35,524 bases of DNA from JAZQLP01 sp045629205 (GTDB taxonomy: Bacteria > Bacillota > Clostridia > Oscillospirales > UBA644). The stretch covers positions 1-35,524 of the forward strand of contig JAZQQT010000162.1 of NCBI GenBank assembly GCA_045629205.1, given 5' to 3'. Below the pieces are notes generated by a model. It searched no databases, was not told the DNA's origin, and worked only from the letters and a program-made list of their open reading frames with translations. The translations under genes and the position numbers were made by a program. This document shows, in pieces, positions 16,605 to 24,936 of the stretch (the first letter of the stretch is position 1; each line of letters opens with the position of its first letter).

Positions 16605-16637
16605 GGTAAAAACATCGCGTTTTTGCGATTATTTACC
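16605..16637. repeat. Inverted repeat in the rpsF-ychF divergent region
   Basis: GGTAAA (16605-16610) with ATCGC (16614-16618) is mirrored by GCGAT (16625-16629) with TTTACC (16632-16637). This makes an interrupted 33-bp hairpin between the two divergent promoters. It could be an operator or a structured element; no function is established. Confidence 0.5.
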
Positions 16638-16662
16638 GAATTTTACATATCGGGTATTTATT

Positions 16663-16691
16663 TTTCCGTAAATATGTGATATGATTATAAT
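16663..16691 (+). promoter_or_regulatory. Probable promoter of the ychF operon
   Basis: A TATAAT at 16686-16691 lies 53 bp before ychF. The matching -35 at 17 bp is a weak TTTCCG (16663-16668). The -10 is convincing, the -35 is not. Confidence 0.4.
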
Positions 16692-16744
16692 AGATAATAA
16701 TCTGCAAAAGCCGGGATTTTCTAACGGTTTACGAAAGGATTTTT

Positions 16745-17830
16745 ATGAAATTAGGTATTGTGGGACTTCCGAATGTCGGAAAAAGTACCCTTTTTAATGC
16801 TATAACGAATACAAAAGCAGAAGTTGCAAATTATCCGTTTTGCACAATAGAACCGAATGTCGGTGTCGTTCCGGTTCCGGACGAAAGGCTTGACATTCTG
16901 GCAAAAATGTATGATCCGAAAAAAATAACGCCCGCAATAGTCGAATTTGTAGATATTGCAGGACTTGTAAAAGGTGCAAGCAAAGGCGAAGGACTCGGAA
17001 ACAAGTTCCTTTCTCACATCAGGGAAGTTGACGCCGTAGTCCATGTCGTAAGATGCTTCGAAAATGACGACATCGTTCACGTGGAAGGCTCAGTCAATCC
17101 GCTCAGAGATATCGACATTATCAATCTGGAACTGATTTTTGCCGACATGGAAACAGCAGAACGACGCTTGGACAAGGCAAAAAAAGCAGCCAAAGGAGAC
17201 AAAGCGGCTCTTGCCGATGTAGCTCTCTACGAAAAGGTTTCGGAAGTACTTGCCGGAGGAAAATGTCTGCGAGCCGCCGACTTTACGGACGATGAAAAGA
17301 AAACTCTTTCGGCAGACGGTTTTTTAACATCAAAGCCCGTAATTTACGTTGCCAATATGGATGAAAAATCATTTTCCGAAGATAACCCGTTTTTCGGAAA
17401 AGTTAAAGAATACGCAGAATCCGAAGATTGTCAGGCACTCGGCATCTGCGCCGCAATCGAGGAAGAAATATCTCAGATGGACGATGAAGACAAACAGATG
17501 TTTCTTGAAGACCTCGGATTACAGGAAAGCGGACTTGCAAGACTTATCAAAGCATCATACGCGATTCTCGGATATATCAGTTATCTGACCGCAGGCGCTC
17601 CCGAAGTAAGAGCGTGGACAATAGTAAACGGAACAAAAGCCCCTCAGGCGGCAGGGAAAATACATTCCGATTTCGAACGCGGATTTATACGCGCCGAAGT
17701 CGTTCCCTTTGAAACACTTGCAGAATGCGGGTCACTGAATGCCGCAAAAGAAAAAGGTCTCGTTCGCAGTGAAGGAAAAGATTATATTATGAAAGACGGA
17801 GACGTCGTTCTTTTCAGAATCAATGTTTAG
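16745..17830 (+). CDS. ychF: Redox-regulated ATPase YchF (Obg-family P-loop NTPase)
   Basis: A 361-aa cytosolic P-loop ATPase of the YchF/OLA1 family that associates with ribosomes. The P-loop is GLPNVGKST (residues 7-15), with FVDIAGLVKGASKGEGLGNK as the G3/switch region. The base-recognition motif is NMDE rather than NKxD, the change that makes this family prefer ATP. The C-terminal TGS-like domain contains EVRAWTIVNGTKAPQAAGKIH. The start has a GAAAGGA site. It is divergent from rpsF and 10 bp from the aconitase gene, heading a four-gene run ending with ruvC. Confidence 0.98.
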   Translation: MKLGIVGLPNVGKSTLFNAITNTKAEVANYPFCTIEPNVGVVPVPDERLDILAKMYDPKKITPAIVEFVDIAGLVKGASKGEGLGNKFLSHIREVDAVVHVVRCFENDDIVHVEGSVNPLRDIDIINLELIFADMETAERRLDKAKKAAKGDKAALADVALYEKVSEVLAGGKCLRAADFTDDEKKTLSADGFLTSKPVIYVANMDEKSFSEDNPFFGKVKEYAESEDCQALGICAAIEEEISQMDDEDKQMFLEDLGLQESGLARLIKASYAILGYISYLTAGAPEVRAWTIVNGTKAPQAAGKIHSDFERGFIRAEVVPFETLAECGSLNAAKEKGLVRSEGKDYIMKDGDVVLFRINV

Positions 17831-17840
17831 GAGAAAAACT

Positions 17841-19769
17841 ATGGGATTAAATATCACTCAAAAGCTTATCAATTCGCATCTTGTCAAGGGAAATCCAGTA
17901 AAAGGCGAAGAGATCGCGATCAGAATAGATCAGACACTTACTCAAGATGCAACAGGAACAATGGCTTATCTGCAGTTTGAGGCAATGGGAATCGACCGTG
18001 TAAAAACAGAACTGTCTCTCTCTTACATAGACCACAATACATTGCAGTCAGGATTCATGAACGCCGATGACCATAAATACATCCAGACAGCCTGCAAAAA
18101 GTTCGGCGTTTATTATTCCAAACCCGGAAACGGAATATGCCATCAAATTCATCTTGAAAGATTCGGAAAACCCGGAAAAAGTCTTGTCGGAAGTGATTCA
18201 CATACTCCTACCGGAGGCGGTATCTGTATGCTTGCAATCGGTGTCGGCGGTCTTGACGTGGCAGTTGCCATGGGAGGCGGAGAATTCTATCTCAATATGC
18301 CGTCGGTCACAAAAGTTGAGCTGACAGGAAAACTTCGTCCGATGGTATCGGCAAAAGACGTTATTCTGAAATTACTTTCCGTTCTTTCGGTTAAAGGCGG
18401 AGTGGGAAAGGTTATCGAATACGCCGGTGAAGGCGTTATGTCTCTTTCCGTTCCGGAAAGAGCAACTATAACAAATATGGGAGCTGAGCTCGGCGCAACG
18501 ACAGGAATATTCCCATCAGACGAAAACACGAGAGCATTCCTCAAAGCTCAGAACAGAGAAGAAGATTACGTTGAAATCAAAGCAGACGATGACGCAGAAT
18601 ATGATGAAATAATCAAAATTGATCTCTCCGAAATCGAACCTCTCGTTGCATGTCCGCATATGCCCGATAATGTTAAAGAAGTCAAAGCTATCGAAGGAAT
18701 GAAAATCGATCAGGTATGTATCGGTTCCTGCACGAATTCCTCTTTTACAGATCTCATGAAAGTTGCCGCAATACTTAAGGGACGCAAAGTCGCCGACGAC
18801 GTTTCACTCGTAATTTCTCCCGGATCAAGGCAGGTTCTTACCATGTTATCCGAAAACGGAGCTGTTGCCGACATCCTTGCTTCCGGCGCGCGACTCCTCG
18901 AATGTTCCTGCGGTCCATGTATAGGTATGGGACAGTCTCCGAAGAGCGCAGGCGTTTCTTTGAGAACTTTCAACCGCAACTTTGAAGGAAGAAGCGGAAC
19001 GGCAGACGGTCAGATATATCTTGTCAGCCCGGAAACAGCTGCATGGTCCGCAGTATGCGGATGTCTTACCGTCCCGTCGCGTTTTGCAAACGAGGTCAAC
19101 GTAGACGTTAAACTCCCCGAATATTTCAAAATCAACGACAATATGATTATAGAGCCGTCAAAACCGGGTGAAAATGTGGAAATCGTTCGCGGACCCAACA
19201 TAAAACCATTTCCGAGAAACACTGTCTTACCGGATAATCTGGACAAAAAGGCTGTTCTGAAAGTAGGAGACAACATAACAACAGACCATATTATGCCGGC
19301 AGGTTCCAAAATACTTCCCTACAGATCCAATGTTCCGTATCTGTCACAGTTCTGTTTTGAAGTCTGTGATAAGACATTCCCTGCAAGAGCACAGGAATGG
19401 GGCGGAGGATTTATAATCGGCGGGGCAAATTACGGACAGGGTTCAAGCCGTGAGCATGCAGCCCTTGTTCCTCTTTATCTCGGCATAAAAGCGGTTATCA
19501 CAAAGTCGTTTGCAAGGATTCATAAAGCGAACCTGATCAATTCCGGTATTTTACCGCTGACATTTGAAAATCCCGATGACTATGACAACATCAAACAGGG
19601 AGACGATCTGATTATCCCAGACATTCGCAAAAAAATCCTCGGCGGCGAAAAACTTACTATGATAAACAAAACCAACGGCAAAGAAATACCTCTTGTTTCC
19701 GACTTTTCGGAAAGACAGAGAGCGATTCTTGCGGCAGGCGGCTTGTTGAATTTCACGGCGTCAAAATAA
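17841..19769 (+). CDS. Aconitate hydratase family protein (monomeric, 4Fe-4S)
   Basis: This 642-aa aconitase-superfamily enzyme probably interconverts citrate and isocitrate. Cluster ligands are the Cys in IGSCTNSS (about 295) and the pair in CSCGPCIGMG (about 357 and 360). GSDSHTPTGGGICMLAIGVGG, KVGDNITTDHIMPAGSK and the swivel-domain motif GANYGQGSSREHA are seen in order. Its length is near 640, as in the putative aconitase type of Clostridia and thermophiles, rather than the roughly 890 of AcnA. An in-frame ATG at 17823 overlaps the ychF end; the ATG at 17841 with AGGAG upstream is preferred. Homoaconitase or isopropylmalate activity cannot be excluded from sequence, but no leuC/leuD partner is nearby. 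Confidence 0.93.
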   Translation: MGLNITQKLINSHLVKGNPVKGEEIAIRIDQTLTQDATGTMAYLQFEAMGIDRVKTELSLSYIDHNTLQSGFMNADDHKYIQTACKKFGVYYSKPGNGICHQIHLERFGKPGKSLVGSDSHTPTGGGICMLAIGVGGLDVAVAMGGGEFYLNMPSVTKVELTGKLRPMVSAKDVILKLLSVLSVKGGVGKVIEYAGEGVMSLSVPERATITNMGAELGATTGIFPSDENTRAFLKAQNREEDYVEIKADDDAEYDEIIKIDLSEIEPLVACPHMPDNVKEVKAIEGMKIDQVCIGSCTNSSFTDLMKVAAILKGRKVADDVSLVISPGSRQVLTMLSENGAVADILASGARLLECSCGPCIGMGQSPKSAGVSLRTFNRNFEGRSGTADGQIYLVSPETAAWSAVCGCLTVPSRFANEVNVDVKLPEYFKINDNMIIEPSKPGENVEIVRGPNIKPFPRNTVLPDNLDKKAVLKVGDNITTDHIMPAGSKILPYRSNVPYLSQFCFEVCDKTFPARAQEWGGGFIIGGANYGQGSSREHAALVPLYLGIKAVITKSFARIHKANLINSGILPLTFENPDDYDNIKQGDDLIIPDIRKKILGGEKLTMINKTNGKEIPLVSDFSERQRAILAAGGLLNFTASK

Positions 19770-19787
19770 TCCGAAAGGAGAACTGCA

Positions 19788-20255
19788 GTGGCAAAAGGTT
19801 CGGTTAAAATACTTGCCCAAAACAAAAAAGCTTATTTCGATTACTTCGTTGAAGAAAAATACGAAACAGGTATCGAACTCATAGGAACAGAAGTCAAAAG
19901 CCTTCGTATGGGGCAGGCAAATCTCAAAGACAGTTTCTGCACTATAGAAAAAGGCCAGCTTTTTGTTACCGGAATGCATATTTCTCCTTATGAAAAAGGA
20001 AACATTTTTAACAGAGACCCGCTGAGAGACCGAAAGCTGCTTATGCATAAAAAAGAAATTCTAAAGCTTTACGGCAGCATCAAAAAAGACGGTTATGCCT
20101 TGATTCCTCTGTCGGTTTATCTCAAGGGTCCAGTTGTCAAAATGGAAATCGGTCTCTGCAAGGGTAAAAAACAATATGATAAACGCGAAGCAATCGCAAA
20201 CCGCGACGCAAAACGTGAAGGAGACCGCAGAGTAAGGGAGTCCGATAAAGAATGA
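19788..20255 (+). CDS. smpB: SsrA-binding protein SmpB
   Basis: SmpB binds tmRNA and brings it to stalled ribosomes for trans-translation. The 155-aa protein has the family motifs ILAQNKKAYFDYFVEE, GIELIGTEVKSLR and ISPYEKGN, then the basic tail after KGKKQYDKRE. It starts with GTG at 19788, which has GAAAGGAG 7 nt upstream. It follows the aconitase gene by 18 bp and overlaps ruvC by 4 bp. The ssrA gene itself is not in the window. Confidence 0.97.
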   Translation: MAKGSVKILAQNKKAYFDYFVEEKYETGIELIGTEVKSLRMGQANLKDSFCTIEKGQLFVTGMHISPYEKGNIFNRDPLRDRKLLMHKKEILKLYGSIKKDGYALIPLSVYLKGPVVKMEIGLCKGKKQYDKREAIANRDAKREGDRRVRESDKE

Positions 20256-20731
20256 TTATTCTCGGAATAGACCCCGGCATTGCCACTGTCGGATACGGAG
20301 TTGTAGCGTTTGAAAAAGGCAGTTTTCTCGCATCGGACCACGGAGCGATTCTCACGCCGGCGCATACGCCTCTTGAAAACAGACTGAATAAAATATTTGA
20401 CGACACTACGGAACTCATAAAAAAATACAAGGCCGAATATCTTGCGATAGAAGAGTTATTTTTCAACACAAATCAAAAAACGGCCATTTCGGTTGCGCAG
20501 GGACGAGGCGTTGTATTGCTTGCCGCAAAAAAAGCGGGAATACCGATTTACGAATTTACTCCGCTTCAGGTAAAACAATCGGTAGTAGGATACGGACGCG
20601 CGGAAAAGAAACAGGTTATGACGATGACGAAAATCATTCTCAACCTTGAAGAAATTCCTAAGCCGGACGATGCCGCCGACGCGCTTGCGCTTGCGATCTG
20701 TCTTGCGCACTCTCTCAGATACGGCGAATAA
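20252..20731 (+). CDS. ruvC: Holliday junction resolvase RuvC
   Basis: RuvC cuts four-way DNA junctions made by recombination. The 159-aa protein has the acidic active site: Asp7 in GIDPGIATVGYG, Glu in AIEELFF (about 68), and the pair in KPDDAADALALAI (about 138-142). The start ATG overlaps the smpB stop in an ATGA. The ruvA and ruvB genes do not follow; a terminator closes the operon. Confidence 0.97.
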   Translation: MIILGIDPGIATVGYGVVAFEKGSFLASDHGAILTPAHTPLENRLNKIFDDTTELIKKYKAEYLAIEELFFNTNQKTAISVAQGRGVVLLAAKKAGIPIYEFTPLQVKQSVVGYGRAEKKQVMTMTKIILNLEEIPKPDDAADALALAICLAHSLRYGE

Positions 20732-20737
20732 AATATT

Positions 20738-20762
20738 ACGGGCAACCGCCCGTTTTATTTTT
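20738..20762 (+). terminator. Rho-independent terminator after ruvC
   Basis: ACGGGC (20738-20743) and GCCCGT (20748-20753) form a tight 6-bp stem with an AACC loop, followed by TTTTATTTTT. Confidence 0.85.
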
Positions 20763-20776
20763 CGGCAATTATATTA

Positions 20777-20813
20777 AATAAACGAAATCGCGGCACGGAA
20801 ATTCCGTGCCGCG
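20777..20813 (-). terminator. Terminator of rplJ-rplL (minus)
   Basis: CGCGGCACGG (20789-20798) and CCGTGCCGCG (20804-20813) form a 10-bp stem. On the minus strand it is followed by ATTTCGTTTATTT, a moderate U-rich tail. Confidence 0.75.
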
Positions 20814-20834
20814 TAATTTATCCGAATGGGATAA

Positions 20835-21212
20835 TTATTTGATTTCGATTTCTGCGCCTGCTTCTTCAAGTTTTGCTTTAAGAGCATCAGCTTCGTCTTT
20901 GGAAACGTTTTCTTTAAGATTTGCGGGAGCTCCGTCAACAAGATCTTTAGCTTCTTTAAGTCCGAGACCACATGCGTCTTTAACAGCTTTAACAACCTGG
21001 AGTTTGTTAGCGCCGGCAGACTTAAGAACAACTGTGAACTCTGTCTGTTCAGCTGCTGCGGGAGCATCTGTGGGAGCTGCAACGCCTACTGCTACGGGAG
21101 CAGCTGCGGATACGCCGAATTCTTCTTCAAGAGCTTTTACGAGCTCAGAAAGTTCGAGAACTGTTAATGCTTTGACTTCTTCAATGATATTTGTGATTTT
21201 TTCGTTAGCCAT
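20835..21212 (-). CDS. rplL: Large ribosomal subunit protein bL12 (L7/L12)
   Basis: This 125-aa stalk protein recruits translation factors. The N-terminal dimerisation domain is followed by the Ala-rich hinge (AAAPVAVGVAAPTDAPAAAE). The C-terminal domain contains VVKAVKDACGLGLKEAKDLV, and the protein ends EIEIK. An ATG at 21227 overlaps the GGAGG Shine-Dalgarno; the ATG at 21212 follows it by 8 nt and is chosen. It lies 32 bp after rplJ. Unusually for bacteria, rpoB does not follow. Confidence 0.98.
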   Translation of the reverse strand: MANEKITNIIEEVKALTVLELSELVKALEEEFGVSAAAPVAVGVAAPTDAPAAAEQTEFTVVLKSAGANKLQVVKAVKDACGLGLKEAKDLVDGAPANLKENVSKDEADALKAKLEEAGAEIEIK

Positions 21213-21244
21213 GATAAAATCCTCCATTAATTAAAATTGTTCGC

Positions 21245-21778
21245 TCAGGCCTCTGCCGGAGCATCTTCTGCGGGTGCGGCGCCTTCGGACTTGGAATCGA
21301 TAATTGCCTGAACACAATAAGCAAGTTTGCTGATAGGTCCATTGAGTCCGTAAAGAACCTGAGAGAGCAATCCTTCTTTGGAAGGAATCTTGGAAATACC
21401 GATAACTCCTTCTTTATCAAGGGCTTTACCCTCAACTAAACCGGCTTTGATAACCAGTTTTTCGTTTTTCTTTGCAAAATCACAAAGAACTTTTGCCGGG
21501 GCTACGCAGTCCCCGTTGGAAATTGCCAGAGCCGTCGTTCCGTTAAGAACGTCGTCCATTTCGCTGTAACCGGCTTCGTTGAAAGCTCTCTTGAGAAGCG
21601 TGTTTTTAACAACTTCGTAAGAAACATTATTTTTACGGAGTTCACGTCTGAGCGCAAGATCATCGGATACGCTGAGTCCTTCGAAACCTACGAGAACAGC
21701 GCCGTCTGTATTCTTAATGCGATCTGCGAGCTCGGCAACGATTGCCTGTTTAGCGGTAAGAACTTTTGCACTTGGCAT
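21245..21778 (-). CDS. rplJ: Large ribosomal subunit protein uL10
   Basis: This is the 177-aa base of the ribosomal stalk. It binds 23S rRNA and the L12 dimers. It starts MPSAKVLTAKQAIV and contains LRRELRKNNVSYEVVKNTLL and SKEGLLSQVLYGLNGP; an Ala/Pro/Glu-rich tail ends the protein. A GTG at 21787 lies within the GGAGGTG site; the ATG at 21778 with 8-nt spacing is preferred. It is preceded by an L10-type leader and an attenuator. rplK and rplA, normally upstream, are not in the window. Confidence 0.97.
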   Translation of the reverse strand: MPSAKVLTAKQAIVAELADRIKNTDGAVLVGFEGLSVSDDLALRRELRKNNVSYEVVKNTLLKRAFNEAGYSEMDDVLNGTTALAISNGDCVAPAKVLCDFAKKNEKLVIKAGLVEGKALDKEGVIGISKIPSKEGLLSQVLYGLNGPISKLAYCVQAIIDSKSEGAAPAEDAPAEA

Positions 21779-21841
21779 AAGTGTCACCTCCTGATTTGAT
21801 AGCGAATCTCTTCGCAGCGGGTTTTACCCGAAAATCGGGGT

Positions 21842-21877
21842 TACAAAAACAAAAATTCCTTCGCCAAAGACGAAGGA
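21842..21877 (-). terminator. Attenuator hairpin in the rplJ leader
   Basis: On the minus strand, TCCTTCG (21871-21877) pairs with CGAAGGA (21857-21863), followed by ATTTTTGTTTTTG. An intrinsic terminator ahead of rplJ, downstream of the L10-binding element, fits transcription attenuation. Confidence 0.75.
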
Positions 21878-21899
21878 GATAATAAGGCAGAGATTTTTG

Positions 21900-21966
21900 A
21901 TTAACTCTTCCTCGATAGGCACAAGCTTTTGCTTATATTATACCTTTCGGAACCTATTGTCTTTGG
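21900..21966 (-). ncRNA. L10 (rplJ) leader RNA element
   Basis: On the minus strand the leader reads CAAAGACAATAGGTTCCGAA near its start and CCTATCGAGG...AGTTAAT at its end. The pairing of ATAGG with CCTAT and the internal loop sequences resemble the L10-leader motif that binds the L10-L12 complex. This is the expected autoregulatory site for rplJL. It sits between the promoter and an attenuator. Confidence 0.75.
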
Positions 21967-21976
21967 AACGTCGATG

Positions 21977-22005
21977 ATTATAACATACACTTTTTTTTTT
22001 GTCAA
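21977..22005 (-). promoter_or_regulatory. Consensus sigma-A promoter for rplJ-rplL
   Basis: On the minus strand, TTGACA (22000-22005) and TATAAT (21977-21982) have a 17-bp spacer containing an A-run. Both hexamers are perfect. This shows rplJL is transcribed independently of rplKA here. Confidence 0.85.
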
Positions 22006-22091
22006 TACAAAACATAATTACTAAACTGAACTTTTTGTAAACTTAAACGTTATTTGTTTTTAAAAATCAAGCGGTTTTTCGGCTGATTCTA

Positions 22092-22119
22092 TTGACATTT
22101 CATTATGCTCTGTTATAAT
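22092..22119 (+). promoter_or_regulatory. Strong sigma-A promoter of the SGNH lipoprotein operon
   Basis: TTGACA (22092-22097) and TATAAT (22114-22119) are perfect hexamers with a 16-bp spacer, about 60 bp before the first gene. A purely housekeeping promoter suggests substantial basal expression of the array. Confidence 0.8.
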
Positions 22120-22182
22120 ATAAAATACATTATAATGGGTTTTTGTATCTGCAAAAGAAAAGCGACCGGTTGGGAGTAAATA

Positions 22183-23517
22183 ATGAACAAACAATTTTTA
22201 TCAATACTGATTGCGTTAATACTTTCATTAACGGTTTTATCGGCATGCACTGCACAACAAAACGATAACTCCGAACAAGAAGAAAAAATATATGCGGCAG
22301 ACACGCTTCTTTCCGAAAACGGAACCTTCGGTAATGATTATGACGGAACGTTATGCGTAGGCTTTATCGGAGGCTCGCTGACAGATGGCGAGAGTTACAC
22401 TACCGAAGAAGGCCATGCTTTCGGCGGACAGTATTGGACAAATATTGTCTGTAATTACTTAGAAGAGAAATTTCCGAACAGAAAAATTCTTCCTCACAAT
22501 GCAGGAATCGGTGGAACGGGATCGGATTACGGAGCCGCAAGAATAACAAACACGATTCTTGATTATGCACCCGATATAGTTTTTATTGAATATACGGTAA
22601 ATGACTGCGGAAGAGACAGAGAAAATTCCCAGAAATATATGGAAGTCATGGTCCGTATGACGCAAAAGCTCGAAAAAGTTCCGGTCGTCATATTCGTTTA
22701 CACGCCGAATCCTGTCGAAAAAAATTCGACTGAATATATCACCTGGGAACAAGGGAGAAACTGGAAACAGGAAATAGCCGACTACTACGGAATCGGAAGC
22801 ATCGATATTTATGATTATATGCAATCTGTATATGCAAAAACCGATTATCCGACTTTTCTTGATTTTTTACTTGCCGAGAGTTCATATAACGGCACACCCG
22901 AATCGGGATTTGACGTTCACGGCGGTTATGAATATTACGCTGCTTCAATAACAAATGCTCTTGACACCCGACCGACCGAAATCATAAAAAGACAGGACAT
23001 CAAAGACAATTGGTTTGAAAACGGTATTTATAAAGATTCGGTATATACAAAATTCAATCTGATTTTTCCGACATCTGACAGATTTGTTTTTGACGGCGAT
23101 TGGAAATTTTTCTCATATGATAAGCTTATCGTGGAAGGTAAAGATTACGGAATCCACGTAAACTATCACGACGAATATTCGGGGCTGACTCCGCAAAAAC
23201 ATAAACACGGAGTTATGACAACAATGGATACTTCAGCATCATTCAGTTTCACTACAAATGCAGATGCAATATATATGTCGTGTCTCTCGGGAATCGCTTA
23301 TTATACACCGGAGTTTGTCCTTAATGCGGCAGTTTATGTCGACGGGCAATATATAAAGGATTTTGTATATGACAGCTTTGTTTTACTTGCCGAACTTGAC
23401 GGAGAGGAGCATAACGTTACGGTTAAAATGACAGAACCGAGTTCCGAAGTTTCATATTTCTTACTGGCATATATCACGGAAGGATACAAAGAGCCCGACA
23501 TACGGAAATATCCTTAA
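22183..23517 (+). CDS. SGNH/GDSL hydrolase lipoprotein, copy 1 of 6
   Basis: This is a 444-aa secreted, lipid-anchored esterase-like protein. The signal peptide ends with lipobox LSAC (Cys22), followed by a Glu/Asn-rich linker. The SGNH domain has block I FIGGSLTD (Ser65), block II HNAGIGGTGSDYG (Gly110/111), block III EYTVND (Asn140) and block V FDVHGG (Asp244, His246). So the whole catalytic set is present. A C-terminal beta-rich domain (about 265-440) contains ADAIYMS and YVDGQYIKDF. It belongs to C-terminal subtype 1 with copy 2, which it matches closely at DNA level in the N-terminal half. The substrate is probably an acetylated or acylated glycan; this is inferred from the fold and the neighbours. 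Confidence 0.92.
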   Translation: MNKQFLSILIALILSLTVLSACTAQQNDNSEQEEKIYAADTLLSENGTFGNDYDGTLCVGFIGGSLTDGESYTTEEGHAFGGQYWTNIVCNYLEEKFPNRKILPHNAGIGGTGSDYGAARITNTILDYAPDIVFIEYTVNDCGRDRENSQKYMEVMVRMTQKLEKVPVVIFVYTPNPVEKNSTEYITWEQGRNWKQEIADYYGIGSIDIYDYMQSVYAKTDYPTFLDFLLAESSYNGTPESGFDVHGGYEYYAASITNALDTRPTEIIKRQDIKDNWFENGIYKDSVYTKFNLIFPTSDRFVFDGDWKFFSYDKLIVEGKDYGIHVNYHDEYSGLTPQKHKHGVMTTMDTSASFSFTTNADAIYMSCLSGIAYYTPEFVLNAAVYVDGQYIKDFVYDSFVLLAELDGEEHNVTVKMTEPSSEVSYFLLAYITEGYKEPDIRKYP

Positions 23518-23581
23518 AGAGCCGCATTGAAAACATCTTCTTTCGGTTAATGACCAATAAATAAACAAATTCGGGTGCACG

Positions 23582-24919
23582 ATGAATAAACACATATTAT
23601 CAGTAATTCTTGCTGCTGTTATTACGGCAACTCTTCTGGCCGGATGCGCAACGCCGGAAACTCCTAATGATGAACCTATTCAAAAAGAAAAAACTTTTGC
23701 GGCAGACACGCTTCTTTCCGAAAACGGAAATTTCGGTAACGATTCCGAAGGAACATTATGCGTAGGCTTTATCGGAGGCTCGCTGACCGATGCCGAGAGT
23801 TACACTACAGAAGAAGGCTATGCTTTCGGCGGAAAAAGATGGACCGACACTGTCGTCAACTATCTTGAAGAAAAGTTTCCGAACCGTAAAATATTACCTC
23901 ATAATGCCGGTATCGGAGGAACGACTTCCGATTACGGCGCGGCAAGAATAACAGAAACCATACTCAAATACGCACCTGACATAGTGTTCATAGAATATAC
24001 GGTAAACGATTCCGGATTTTCAACGAGAGAAGATTCACAGAAATACATGGAATCCATGGTTCGCATGTCGCAGCAGCTCGATAAAATCCCCGTCGTTATT
24101 TTCCTTTATACACCGTATCCCACCGAAAAAGATTCAAATCAGTATATCAAATGGGAACAGGGAAAGAACTGGAAACAGGAAATAGCCGATTATTACGGCC
24201 TCGGAAGCATAGACATTTACGACTATATGTATCGTGTATACGAAAACACAGATTATCCTACATTTCTTGAATTTATTCTTAACGAAAGTACATACGGCGG
24301 GAATCTTGAAGTAGGATTCGATGTCCACGGCGGATATGAATATTATGCCGATTCCATCATCGAAGCACTTGACAAACGAACTGCCGAAACAGTAAAAAGA
24401 CCCGATTTGAAAGATAAATGGTTTGAAAACGGACTTTACAAAGATGCGGCATATATGAAATATGATATTCTTTATCCGCAGTCCGACAGATTCTCTTACG
24501 AAGGAAGCTGGAGATTCGTCGGATATGATGAACTTGTCATTCCGTCAACTCCGTTCGGCCTTCATACAAACCATCACGCAGAATATACGGGACTGGCTCC
24601 GCAGAAACGTAAGCACGGCGTTATGGCCACGGATGACAAGTCCGCTTCTTTCAGTTTTATAACAAAAGCCGATGCGGTTTATATTTCGGATATGGGGCAA
24701 ACGTCATACTATGATCCGGACGGAATACTCGAAGCCGCTGTTTACGTAGACGGCGAGTATGTCAGGGATTTTGTATACGACAGTTTTGTTCTTCTTGCCG
24801 AGCTCGACGGCGGAGAACATACCGTTACGGTAAAAATGACAAAAAAGAGAACAGACAGTTCACGTTTTCTGCTGTCATATATCACAGAAGCATATAAAGA
24901 ATCAAGTCTGAACAAATGA
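23582..24919 (+). CDS. SGNH/GDSL hydrolase lipoprotein, copy 2 of 6
   Basis: This 445-aa paralogue has lipobox LAGC (Cys22). Its catalytic residues are Ser67 (GGSLTD), Gly112/113, Asn142 (EYTVND), Asp247 and His249 (FDVHGG). The C-terminal domain contains FVYDSFVLLAELDGGEH, nearly the same as copy 1 (subtype 1). There is a 64-bp gap after copy 1, the largest within the six-gene run, and only a weak GGGTG ribosome-binding site. The near-identical codon blocks shared with copy 1 around positions 22300-22440 and 23700-23840 suggest a recent duplication or gene conversion. Confidence 0.92.
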   Translation: MNKHILSVILAAVITATLLAGCATPETPNDEPIQKEKTFAADTLLSENGNFGNDSEGTLCVGFIGGSLTDAESYTTEEGYAFGGKRWTDTVVNYLEEKFPNRKILPHNAGIGGTTSDYGAARITETILKYAPDIVFIEYTVNDSGFSTREDSQKYMESMVRMSQQLDKIPVVIFLYTPYPTEKDSNQYIKWEQGKNWKQEIADYYGLGSIDIYDYMYRVYENTDYPTFLEFILNESTYGGNLEVGFDVHGGYEYYADSIIEALDKRTAETVKRPDLKDKWFENGLYKDAAYMKYDILYPQSDRFSYEGSWRFVGYDELVIPSTPFGLHTNHHAEYTGLAPQKRKHGVMATDDKSASFSFITKADAVYISDMGQTSYYDPDGILEAAVYVDGEYVRDFVYDSFVLLAELDGGEHTVTVKMTKKRTDSSRFLLSYITEAYKESSLNK

Positions 24920-24936
24920 TTTGAAAAGGTTGAATT

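Noticed and set aside
20774..21234. Open frames overlapping rplL on both strands, including an Ala/Ser-rich one
   Set aside because: They are out of frame or antisense to the certain rplL gene, and their composition mirrors its Ala-rich hinge.
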